DNA of 7,549 nt. It comes from Nitrospirota bacterium (GTDB taxonomy: Bacteria; Nitrospirota; 9FT-COMBO-42-15; HDB-SIOI813). Below the pieces are notes generated by a model. It did no database searches. It was given only the letters and a program-made list of their open reading frames with translations, and had not been told where the DNA came from. Where the stretch lies: positions 1 through 7,549 of the forward strand of contig JACRGZ010000144.1 of the NCBI GenBank assembly GCA_016234155.1, read 5' to 3'. Position numbers and translations under genes: made by a program. This document shows positions 1-5,757 of the stretch, piece by piece (position 1 is the stretch's first letter; every line of letters starts with the position of its first letter).

Positions 1-1487
1 TACGTTATTTTGAGATAAGGATGGAGGCAAAGGGGCTTTTTATCAACCCGCCGACACTCCATGATGCTACTGTGGATACCCCGTATAATGAGAGACTATC
101 AGCAGTCGGCGGTTTGCCCATATGGAGTCTTGAGGGTGGCGATTTGCCAACCGGGATGCCTTTAAATTCATATACAGGGGAGATTGCCGGGACACCGACT
201 GTAGCAGGTTCATACACATTTACAGTCCGTGGAGATGACCCGATAAGTGGCTATAGCAGCTCAAAGGAATATACTATAAATATCAACTCAATCCCAAATA
301 TTAACGATATTAGTCTGCCTGAAGGGATTGCAGGCAGGGACTACAGCGGCCAGATTACAGTAACAGGCGGGAGCAGGCCGCTGATGTGGAGCATTAAAGG
401 AAATCTCCCTGAGGGCCTGGCGCTCGATACTGGCACAGGGATTATTTCAGGCGCATTGATCGTCTCTGGCATATACGATTTTACCGCTACGATTAAAGAT
501 GCCAATGGCGCTACTGATTCAAGGGGCTTCAGGATAACAGTTATCGAACCAGAGGATAAGATGCCACCGGATGCTATAAGAGACTTGCGCAGTATATATA
601 TTACGGATACCTCTATGCTGCTTCTCTGGTCTGCGCCGTTAGATGACTCTATGACCCGCACCGCTGCCCTCTATGACCTACGCTATGTGGAGTGCAACGA
701 CTCCAGTCGTTGCATATGCCCGTTTGATGAAGAGGGCTGGGATCTGGCTATTGAGGCCAATGGCGAACCCAGGCCGCAGGCAGGGACACTGCATACATAT
801 ACGCTGACAGGTCTTAAGCTGGGGAAATCTTACTGTGTTGCAATCAAGAGCATGGATGCAAAGGGGCATGTATCCACAATATCCAATATCATTGTAACGT
901 CACCATCTGATATGGGTGTGTCGGGATTTACAGGGCATACTGCATCACTAACTCTGAGGTGGGGGTACAATCTTGTGGCATTTCCCATGATACCGGTTCC
1001 TAATGGAAGGGATTCCCTGTTCGGTCCTCTCCTCGGGACTCCTGTCGCCCTCTACAGGTGGTATTCAGCATATCCGGGAATTACTCCGCCTCAATATTAT
1101 TTGGAGGAAAATATTATGCCCGGCCTTGGATATCTTCTTTACTCTCCTGAGGACGATGTATCTTTGAGGATTGATGGCCTGGGGATTGATGACTCATCAT
1201 ATAAAATTGCTGTGCAGAATGGCTGGAATATGATAGGAACACCTTATGACAAGTCTATCCTGTTGCATGACGTTCAGGTTAAGAATGGCAGTACAGGCGA
1301 GATAAAATTATTTGTTGATGCGGTGAAGGCAGGTTGGATTGGAAATACAATATATAACCTTGAATCCGGCAACTATGATTTTGCCTCATTCAACGACGAC
1401 CCGCCTGCGGTGCTGGAGCCGTGGGTGGGATACTGGATATATGTTGGAGCAGAGAGTGGTGTGGAGGTAATATTTAGGAGACCGTAG
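1..1487 (+). CDS. Secreted He_PIG / fibronectin type III surface protein, 5' truncated by window edge
   Basis: The frame is open to the left edge. The six codons before the first ATG (21) read RYFEIR, which matches the terminal beta-strand of a preceding Ig-like domain, so the true start lies outside the window and the ATG at 21 is probably internal. Numbering from that Met, residues 8-90 and 92-174 are two putative-Ig (He_PIG) repeats with the LPxGxxLxxxTGxIxGxPxxxGxYxFTxxxxD pattern. Residues about 182-293 form a fibronectin type III domain. Residues about 309-486 hold a C-terminal module with two GWN-type strands (WGYNLVAFP at 314, NGWNMIGTP at 400) ending in a GYWIYV motif. Such chains are usually exported adhesive or structural proteins; no enzymatic motif is visible. 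A perfect palindrome (693-714) is read in frame inside the FnIII domain as a Cys-rich insert. The gene ends at TAG 1485-1487. The family call is solid, the precise role unknown. Confidence 0.85.
   Translation, partial: RYFEIRMEAKGLFINPPTLHDATVDTPYNERLSAVGGLPIWSLEGGDLPTGMPLNSYTGEIAGTPTVAGSYTFTVRGDDPISGYSSSKEYTININSIPNINDISLPEGIAGRDYSGQITVTGGSRPLMWSIKGNLPEGLALDTGTGIISGALIVSGIYDFTATIKDANGATDSRGFRITVIEPEDKMPPDAIRDLRSIYITDTSMLLLWSAPLDDSMTRTAALYDLRYVECNDSSRCICPFDEEGWDLAIEANGEPRPQAGTLHTYTLTGLKLGKSYCVAIKSMDAKGHVSTISNIIVTSPSDMGVSGFTGHTASLTLRWGYNLVAFPMIPVPNGRDSLFGPLLGTPVALYRWYSAYPGITPPQYYLEENIMPGLGYLLYSPEDDVSLRIDGLGIDDSSYKIAVQNGWNMIGTPYDKSILLHDVQVKNGSTGEIKLFVDAVKAGWIGNTIYNLESGNYDFASFNDDPPAVLEPWVGYWIYVGAESGVEVIFRRP
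693..714. repeat. Perfect short palindrome inside the FnIII coding region
   Basis: The arms TGCAACGACT (693-702) and AGTCGTTGCA (705-714) are exact reverse complements separated by CC. In frame it encodes C-N-D-S-S-R-C, where FnIII domains normally continue from the YDLRY strand with a short loop. A perfect 10-bp dyad in coding sequence is unlikely by chance and suggests a small palindromic repeat that inserted while keeping the frame. Whether it is repeated elsewhere in the genome cannot be seen here. Confidence 0.6.
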
Positions 1488-1499
1488 GTTTTTTTTATT

Positions 1500-1537
1500 C
1501 CCTCCCCCTTGAGGGGGGAGGGTTAGGGTGGGGGTGA
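1500..1537 (+). repeat. GC-rich palindromic repeat copy 1 (G-rich on + strand)
   Basis: A perfect 9-bp stem, CCCTCCCCC (1500-1508) with GGGGGAGGG (1514-1522), has a TTGAG loop and is followed by the tail TTAGGGTGGGGGTGAA. The tail abuts the ATG at 1538, so its GGGGGTGA stretch resembles a Shine-Dalgarno sequence (GGAGGTGA with one mismatch, short spacing). The G runs G6-A-G3-TTA-G3-T-G5 (1513-1534) also fit a quadruplex motif. Confidence 0.8.
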
Positions 1538-2755
1538 ATGAACAGGATTAGGGCCAGAGAATTAAGGAAAAATATGACAGAAGCTGAGCGTGTTTTATGG
1601 AAGCATCTTCGGCTTCGCCAGATCCATGGTCTTAAATTTCGTAGACAGCAACCTATAGGAAAGTATATTGTTGATTTTATCTGTTTTGAGAAGAGGTTAA
1701 TCATTGAGCTTGATGGAGGTCAACATTCTGAGCAAATTGTTTACGATTTAGAAAGAGATACATGGTTAGAGAGGCAAGGATTTCACATACTGAGGTTCTG
1801 GAATGATAAAGTCTTAAAAGAAACTGAAGTAGTCAAAGAGGTGATCTTGGAAGCATTGAGTCATCATTCAGATACACCCCCCACCTTAATCCTCCCCCAC
1901 AAGGGGGGAGGAGATGATGATAATGGTGAGTCTCATGGCAAAGAAATAAATGGAGGGTATTCTCTGTACAAAATGATAATATATGGGATAATCTTACTCT
2001 GCCAGCTACTCCTTATCCCTTCTGTCCATGCCTGGCAGCTCCCCATCGAGGTTGCCACATATACAGACAAGGGCGACAAGGTCTACAACAAACTCGTAGC
2101 AGGGATAGAGTCAAGCGCTACAGATGGTTTTGACAACCTCTGGGATACACAGGCGCTCGTTACTTCACCTGACATGGAAAGTCAACCAATGCTAAGGGCA
2201 TACTTTACCCCCCCTCCTATCCTCCCCCCACAAGGGGGGGAGGAAAAAGGTGCAACTATAATTCCCTCCCCCCATTTGATAGGAAAGGCGGGGGAGGGTA
2301 AGGGTGGGGGTGGGGGTGTAAACCTGCGACTGTGGAAGGATACACGCGGCCCTGTACAGGGGAATACCACATGGGATATAACTATTGACTCTGTCCCGCC
2401 GGGGAAGATAGTAGTCATAAGCTGGAATACGCCGCAGGGGTTGTTAAAGGCCGGCGAGCGTCTTGTGCTGAATGACAGCGGCGTTTCAGATGTCGGGAGT
2501 CAGACAGTACAGACAGATGTTTCACAGACATCAAGCTATGTGTATGTATCTCATAGTGATGAGCCAAGGTCTTTGGCCTTGGTATTATCACGGGAGTCTT
2601 CAAATACCTCCCGCTCAGGCGGCGGAAGCGGATTTGGATGCGGGACGATAAAGTTGCATGATAACAGACCTTCTGGTGGAGGGACGGCCGCATTAGGGAT
2701 TATAGCGCTATTCTCTCCCTTAGTTTTGAGACTGCTTCGCAACCGATCTTTATGA
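1538..2755 (+). CDS. DUF559 endonuclease-fold protein, read through into a secreted protein
   Basis: This is one open frame of 405 codons with two unrelated parts. Residues 1-108 are a complete DUF559 domain. The opening ARELRKNMTEAERVLWKHLR, the FRRQQPIGKYIVDF strand (D46) and IELDGGQH (E57-H63) are family hallmarks; the family has a Vsr/PD-(D/E)XK nuclease-like fold and its biochemical role is largely unproven. DUF559 proteins are normally about 110-130 residues. Here no stop follows: the frame passes through repeat copy 2 (residues about 111-126, PPTLILPHKGGG) into residue 146, which is the Met of a hydrophobic signal peptide. A signal peptide buried mid-protein argues that the downstream part is translated from its own start at 1973, and that the fusion is a by-product of insertion of the cassette. 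The ATG at 1538 directly follows the repeat and matches the usual DUF559 N-terminus. I am sure of the domain, unsure whether a 405-residue fusion is ever made. Confidence 0.7.
   Translation: MNRIRARELRKNMTEAERVLWKHLRLRQIHGLKFRRQQPIGKYIVDFICFEKRLIIELDGGQHSEQIVYDLERDTWLERQGFHILRFWNDKVLKETEVVKEVILEALSHHSDTPPTLILPHKGGGDDDNGESHGKEINGGYSLYKMIIYGIILLCQLLLIPSVHAWQLPIEVATYTDKGDKVYNKLVAGIESSATDGFDNLWDTQALVTSPDMESQPMLRAYFTPPPILPPQGGEEKGATIIPSPHLIGKAGEGKGGGGGVNLRLWKDTRGPVQGNTTWDITIDSVPPGKIVVISWNTPQGLLKAGERLVLNDSGVSDVGSQTVQTDVSQTSSYVYVSHSDEPRSLALVLSRESSNTSRSGGGSGFGCGTIKLHDNRPSGGGTAALGIIALFSPLVLRLLRNRSL
1875..1911 (-). repeat. GC-rich palindromic repeat copy 2 (C-rich on + strand)
   Basis: The stem is CCTCCCCC (1891-1898) with GGGGGAGG (1904-1911) and an ACAAG loop, preceded by the tail CACCCCCCACCTTAAT. 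It is inverted relative to copy 1 and closes the DUF559 cassette. Its inner G runs on the minus strand are reduced to GG, so it is a more decayed copy. It is read in frame as the tail of the DUF559 domain. Confidence 0.75.
1973..2755 (+). CDS. Secreted protein with Gly/Cys C-terminal sorting-type tail, own start inside the fused frame
   Basis: Starting at ATG 1973 gives 260 residues. A GGAGGG lies 15 nt upstream, which is longer than ideal; a CTG at 1964 is better spaced but rarely used. Residues 1-20 are a signal peptide (hydrophobic core, then SVHA before W21). The body (21-210) is beta-rich, with patterns such as WDITIDSVPPGKIVVISW, and has no domain I can name. Residues 79-115 (about TPPPIL to GGGGG) are low-complexity Pro/Gly sequence encoded by an inserted repeat pair between AYF and VNLRLW. 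The C-terminus has GGGSGFGCGTI (216-226), a hydrophobic stretch (about 238-253) and a basic RNRSL end. This tripartite layout resembles sortase- or exosortase-type anchors (PEP-CTERM, GlyGly-CTERM, MYXO-CTERM class), though I cannot assign a named class. It is probably a processed cell-surface protein. The repeat-derived insert may impair folding. Confidence 0.65.
   Translation: MIIYGIILLCQLLLIPSVHAWQLPIEVATYTDKGDKVYNKLVAGIESSATDGFDNLWDTQALVTSPDMESQPMLRAYFTPPPILPPQGGEEKGATIIPSPHLIGKAGEGKGGGGGVNLRLWKDTRGPVQGNTTWDITIDSVPPGKIVVISWNTPQGLLKAGERLVLNDSGVSDVGSQTVQTDVSQTSSYVYVSHSDEPRSLALVLSRESSNTSRSGGGSGFGCGTIKLHDNRPSGGGTAALGIIALFSPLVLRLLRNRSL
2204..2322. repeat. Inverted pair of GC-rich palindromic repeats (copies 3 and 4) inserted in frame in a coding sequence
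   Basis: Copy 3 has the tail TTTACCCCCCCTCCTAT (2204-2220), then stem CCTCCCCCC (2221-2229) with GGGGGGAGG (2235-2243). An 18-nt A-rich linker follows. Copy 4 has stem CCCTCCCCC (2264-2272) with GGGGGAGGG (2290-2298) and a tail with runs G3-T-G5-T-G5 ending GTGTAAA. The pair is symmetric with tails outward (ends TTTAC and GTAAA), like a REPIN or small MITE. The host frame is preserved across the whole pair. Confidence 0.75.
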
Positions 2756-2806
2756 CACCCCCACCCTTCCCTCCCCCCTTGAGGGGGAGGGTTAGGGAGG
2801 GGGGTA
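2756..2806. repeat. GC-rich palindromic repeat copy 5 with both tails, possible terminator
   Basis: The core stem is CCCTCCCCC (2769-2777) with GGGGGAGGG (2783-2791). It extends outward by CACCCCCACCCTT on the left and TTAGGGAGGGGGGT on the right, giving an imperfect hairpin of about 22 bp per arm. It starts directly after the TGA at 2753-2755 and is followed by ATTTT, so it could end or stabilise the upstream transcript. The terminator role is inference; the T-tract is short. Confidence 0.7.
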
Positions 2807-2810
2807 TTTT

Positions 2811-2949
2811 GCGAAGTAACTGTGATTCAGACAGTAGACTATAGACATCAGACTATAGACTTAAAGGATACTCCGAGGGCTCATTTCTTACATAAAAAAG
2901 TCTAATGTCTATAGTCTGAAGTCTACTGTCTGAATTGCAGGCGAAGTAA
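2811..2949. mobile_element. MITE-like element (2820-2940) with 9-bp target duplication and heptad-repeat arms
   Basis: The 9-bp word GCGAAGTAA occurs at 2811-2819 and 2941-2949, exactly flanking a 121-bp element. The element ends are terminal inverted repeats matching at 18 of 20 positions (left CTGTGATTCAGACAGTAGAC, 2820-2839; right, as reverse complement, CTGCAATTCAGACAGTAGAC, 2921-2940). The left arm carries AGAC at 2829, 2836, 2843, 2850 and 2857. The right arm carries GTCT at 2900, 2907, 2914, 2921 and 2928. Both sets have a period of exactly 7 bp. The loop of about 39 nt has no ORF. Nine-bp duplications are known for several DDE transposase groups (for example IS1, IS4-like and IS5/IS903-like), so a trans-mobilised MITE is the best reading. 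The hairpin could also stop transcription. Confidence 0.75.
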
Positions 2950-2957
2950 TCCCAAGG

Positions 2958-2987
2958 TTGACATATTTTAATAATTGCCTATATAAT
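2958..2987 (+). promoter_or_regulatory. Consensus sigma70 promoter of the cytochrome operon
   Basis: The -35 TTGACA (2958-2963) and -10 TATAAT (2982-2987) are both exact consensus, with an 18-bp spacer. The predicted transcription start is near 2994, only about 6 nt before the ATG at 3000, leaving no room for a ribosome-binding site. The promoter lies 8 bp after the target duplication of the MITE. Confidence 0.8.
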
Positions 2988-2999
2988 CCTTAAATTAAA

Positions 3000-5750
3000 A
3001 TGAAAAATATATTTACCCCGCACAGGTATCTGATTTCATCTCTTATAATCCTCTCTTTACTTTTTATCTCTATTCTTTTCTGGCCAAAGGAAAGCACCCA
3101 TTCTCAACTTCCCCCATCTCCCCCGCCGGTGCCTGTTCCGTTAGTTCCTTCAGTACTTGAAGATATACGGAACACGAAACATAATCTATCTTTCATTGAA
3201 CCTGTTCTGCCGGGAGGGGAAAAGCGTGCTGTATTTACAACGCAGACCACAGAGATATGCGTGTTCTGTCACACCCCTCATGGCGCTATTGGGGATGAAG
3301 AGGCGGCAGGTCTAAACGCCCCTTTATGGAACAGACGCCTGTCTACAGCCCGTTATGTCCTCTATGACCAGGTCTGGAGTACAAGCTTTGAGGCGTATGA
3401 AACAAAGCCTAAACCTAACGCCCCCACAGGATATTCAAGGCTGTGCCTTTCATGCCATGACGGGACTATAGCATTAGGGACCGTAATTAATCCGCCAGGC
3501 TCAGGTATGGGTATATATGACCCATCCCTGGGGATGCTGATGACATATCCAACAGGCCAGGCCCCTGCAGGAAAGTATGGAACAATGCCTGTTGGTTCAG
3601 GTGTTACTACAGGGGACACAAGGGTCATAGGGACAAACCTTCAGAACGACCACCCCATATCCTTTGTCTATGACTCCCCTCTTGCCGTACGTGATGAAGA
3701 GCTTGTAGATCCAGGCCCGGCCCTTTTCGGACCTACTGCTAAAGTTAGTGATACAACCCCTATATCGCCTCTGCGGAGATATCCCGGTGCGGATTTAAAT
3801 AGTTTTGACTCGCTCCAGTGTACCTCCTGCCATAACCCGCATGCTGTCACATTTCCCAAGTTTCTGAGGGCCAACTATTACAACGAAGAGGCTAATCCAT
3901 CGACAGGGAAGATCATCTGCCTCTACTGCCATGACAAGCCGGGCTGGTCAGGAAGCTCTCATGATAAGGCGCAATTTAAACCCTATGAGGGTGTGGGACA
4001 TCCAACATCAACCAAATATAACTTTGACGGTGCTCATACTGTAGGTCAGTATGCCTGCCGTGCCTGTCATGACCCCCATACAGCCCAGGGGGCAAAAAGA
4101 CTACTCCGTGAAGGTGTAGACATTAATGGTAATACGGCGATAGAAAATACCTGCTTTCTGTGCCACAGGCCGGCATCTGAGATGGGCAGCTCGTCAGACC
4201 CGCCGCCGGACATAAGGAGTGAATTCTATAAGGATGCAAATCTTGGTAAGGGCGGCGCCGGCAGCGCAATGAATCTTGCCATGGGACAGGGGCATGAGCC
4301 TGTTTTCGTCAGCAGGGCACAGGAGGGTGTTGAACTCTACAGCAATAATCCTCCTCCTTTTAATGAATATACCCCTGGTTCCACCATTCAGGACACAGTG
4401 CATATCGAGTGTGTGGACTGCCACAACCCTCATCAGGTCACAAAGACTAACAGACTTAAAGGGATGAAGGGTATAGATATTAACGGTAACATAGTTGGAG
4501 CAAAAATACCGGGCAATAGCAGGGAACCTTTCGTTCATGAAGTCTGTCTCAGATGTCATGGCAATAGTTATACGAACCTGTTCATCGGAAACCGCTATCC
4601 TGATCCTGAGGATGTTGTTACCAATAAGGATGGTGTCACTTACAGTCCAAGATCCAATCCTCAAGTCTGGGGGCTTGCCTCAATAAACGATTTCAGCATG
4701 AAAGGTTACAGCAACAAACGGAAAGAATTTGATCCGGCTACTCCTGATATTGCGACAGGCCATACCCAGCGGTTGGCCAACCCTGCTTTCCATCCTGTTG
4801 CCGCACCTGGGAGGAATGGAACTTCTCAACTTTGCAATCAATTGGCAGTAGCATTTAACTTAGACTGCGGGGCGGGGCCAGGTGTTGTTATACTGAATGT
4901 AAATTCCTTGAATCCAACCAGGGCCGCTGAGGCATTGAAAAATATTACAATAACATGCACCGATTGCCACAACAACAATGCCTTTGGTGTCGCGGTTAAG
5001 GGACCTGTTACAGGCCTTCCGGATGGGTCATCATACAGAAGGGTGACAGATGTCCGTCCTCCGGATACCAGCCCCTATTTTACTACCTCAATGAGCAATG
5101 AGCCGACGACGCCACAGGGTCCTCATGGCTCAGACAACATCCGTATATTGCGGGATGTCTACAAAACTGATATTGAGGATCCTGTTAGATGTTTCGGCAA
5201 TGATAATCCTAAGGGAATGGGTTGTTCAAAAAGTGATGGTTGGAATAGCAGTCACTTTAATAACTTCAGGTTGTGTTTCGCCTGTCATGACGAGAGGGCA
5301 TTTAACATGAATAAAGGAAAATCCGTGACGAGCAGTGAAGAGATAACATGGACCAATTTTATAGGGGTAAAATCATCAAGTATCAGCAGCTACTGGGACG
5401 GCAACCTTCATAAATATCACCTGAAGTATACAGGTGCATATTGCCATGAATGTCATTATAATGTTCACAGCAATATAGAGTCTGCCAATACAATATATGG
5501 AGATGGCAATGGTGGTGAGCTCTGGTCTGACTCTGCTGACGGGATTCTAGATGACATTATAGGTACTCATCTTGTGAACTTTGCACCTGGCCGTGTTGCA
5601 GGGAAAAGCTATGGCAAGCCAAAATTGTATTATACACAGAATAGGATATATTGTAACCTCTCATGCCATAATGTAGATATGTCAACTTGTTTTTATGGGG
5701 CTCAACCAGGGGCGACAAGGTGTCGTGCCGGGTCGTGCATATTTTTTTGA
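3000..5750 (+). CDS. Multiheme c-type cytochrome, 11 CXXCH plus one CX3CH site
   Basis: The protein has 916 residues. Residues 11-28 form a hydrophobic signal or anchor segment, followed by a Pro-rich linker (38-50), so it is exported for heme attachment. CXXCH motifs begin at C87, C149, C274, C307, C353, C385, C471, C516, C653, C759 and C815. A CX3CH site (C885, C889, H890) is a likely twelfth. Several have the CHxPH form (CHTPH, CHNPH, CHDPH) of the doubled-CXXCH/cytochrome c3-like class, implying bis-His hemes. This indicates electron transfer in the periplasm, outer membrane or outside the cell; the partner is unknown. The start at 3000 is the only Met able to retain the hydrophobic segment; it has no Shine-Dalgarno and lies about 6 nt from the predicted transcript start, suggesting leaderless translation. 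The last 20 residues are Cys-rich (C897, C908, C913) without heme motifs. It forms an operon with the SUMF1 gene 7 bp downstream. Confidence 0.93.
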   Translation: MKNIFTPHRYLISSLIILSLLFISILFWPKESTHSQLPPSPPPVPVPLVPSVLEDIRNTKHNLSFIEPVLPGGEKRAVFTTQTTEICVFCHTPHGAIGDEEAAGLNAPLWNRRLSTARYVLYDQVWSTSFEAYETKPKPNAPTGYSRLCLSCHDGTIALGTVINPPGSGMGIYDPSLGMLMTYPTGQAPAGKYGTMPVGSGVTTGDTRVIGTNLQNDHPISFVYDSPLAVRDEELVDPGPALFGPTAKVSDTTPISPLRRYPGADLNSFDSLQCTSCHNPHAVTFPKFLRANYYNEEANPSTGKIICLYCHDKPGWSGSSHDKAQFKPYEGVGHPTSTKYNFDGAHTVGQYACRACHDPHTAQGAKRLLREGVDINGNTAIENTCFLCHRPASEMGSSSDPPPDIRSEFYKDANLGKGGAGSAMNLAMGQGHEPVFVSRAQEGVELYSNNPPPFNEYTPGSTIQDTVHIECVDCHNPHQVTKTNRLKGMKGIDINGNIVGAKIPGNSREPFVHEVCLRCHGNSYTNLFIGNRYPDPEDVVTNKDGVTYSPRSNPQVWGLASINDFSMKGYSNKRKEFDPATPDIATGHTQRLANPAFHPVAAPGRNGTSQLCNQLAVAFNLDCGAGPGVVILNVNSLNPTRAAEALKNITITCTDCHNNNAFGVAVKGPVTGLPDGSSYRRVTDVRPPDTSPYFTTSMSNEPTTPQGPHGSDNIRILRDVYKTDIEDPVRCFGNDNPKGMGCSKSDGWNSSHFNNFRLCFACHDERAFNMNKGKSVTSSEEITWTNFIGVKSSSISSYWDGNLHKYHLKYTGAYCHECHYNVHSNIESANTIYGDGNGGELWSDSADGILDDIIGTHLVNFAPGRVAGKSYGKPKLYYTQNRIYCNLSCHNVDMSTCFYGAQPGATRCRAGSCIFF

Positions 5751-5757
5751 GACAGCC

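Larger units (their letters stand above)
1498..1913 (+). mobile_element. DUF559 gene cassette flanked by inverted GC-rich palindromic repeats
   Basis: A DUF559 coding region starting at 1538 sits between two related palindromes in opposite orientation. The left copy (1500-1537) has its hairpin outermost and the tail TTAGGGTGGGGGTGAA pointing inward. The right copy (1875-1911) has a mirrored tail, CACCCCCCACCTTAAT, followed by its hairpin. The unit of about 415 bp therefore has the architecture of a small mobile cassette with terminal inverted repeats. No clear target-site duplication is visible at the borders, so the exact ends are approximate. It lies between two genes for secreted proteins and removed the stop codon between its own gene and the downstream one. 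Confidence 0.6.

Noticed and set aside
1489..1496. Run of eight T after the He_PIG gene as a rho-independent terminator
   Set aside because: No convincing GC-rich stem precedes the T run; the nearby palindrome lies after it.
2182..2418. Minus-strand open frame rich in Pro and Gly
   Set aside because: It is produced by the C/G-rich repeat pair read backwards, with no coding evidence.
1500..2806. CRISPR array from repeated GC-rich units
   Set aside because: Units are irregularly spaced, inverted, self-complementary and overlap coding sequence; no uniform spacers and no cas genes are seen.
4194..4664. 156-codon open frame on the minus strand within the cytochrome gene
   Set aside because: It is antisense to well-supported heme-motif coding sequence and shows no recognisable domain or start signals.
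5705..5750. Hairpin plus T run at the end of the cytochrome gene as a terminator
   Set aside because: The stem is short and bulged, the T run starts over ten bases after it, and it lies inside the coding region with the next gene only 7 bp away.
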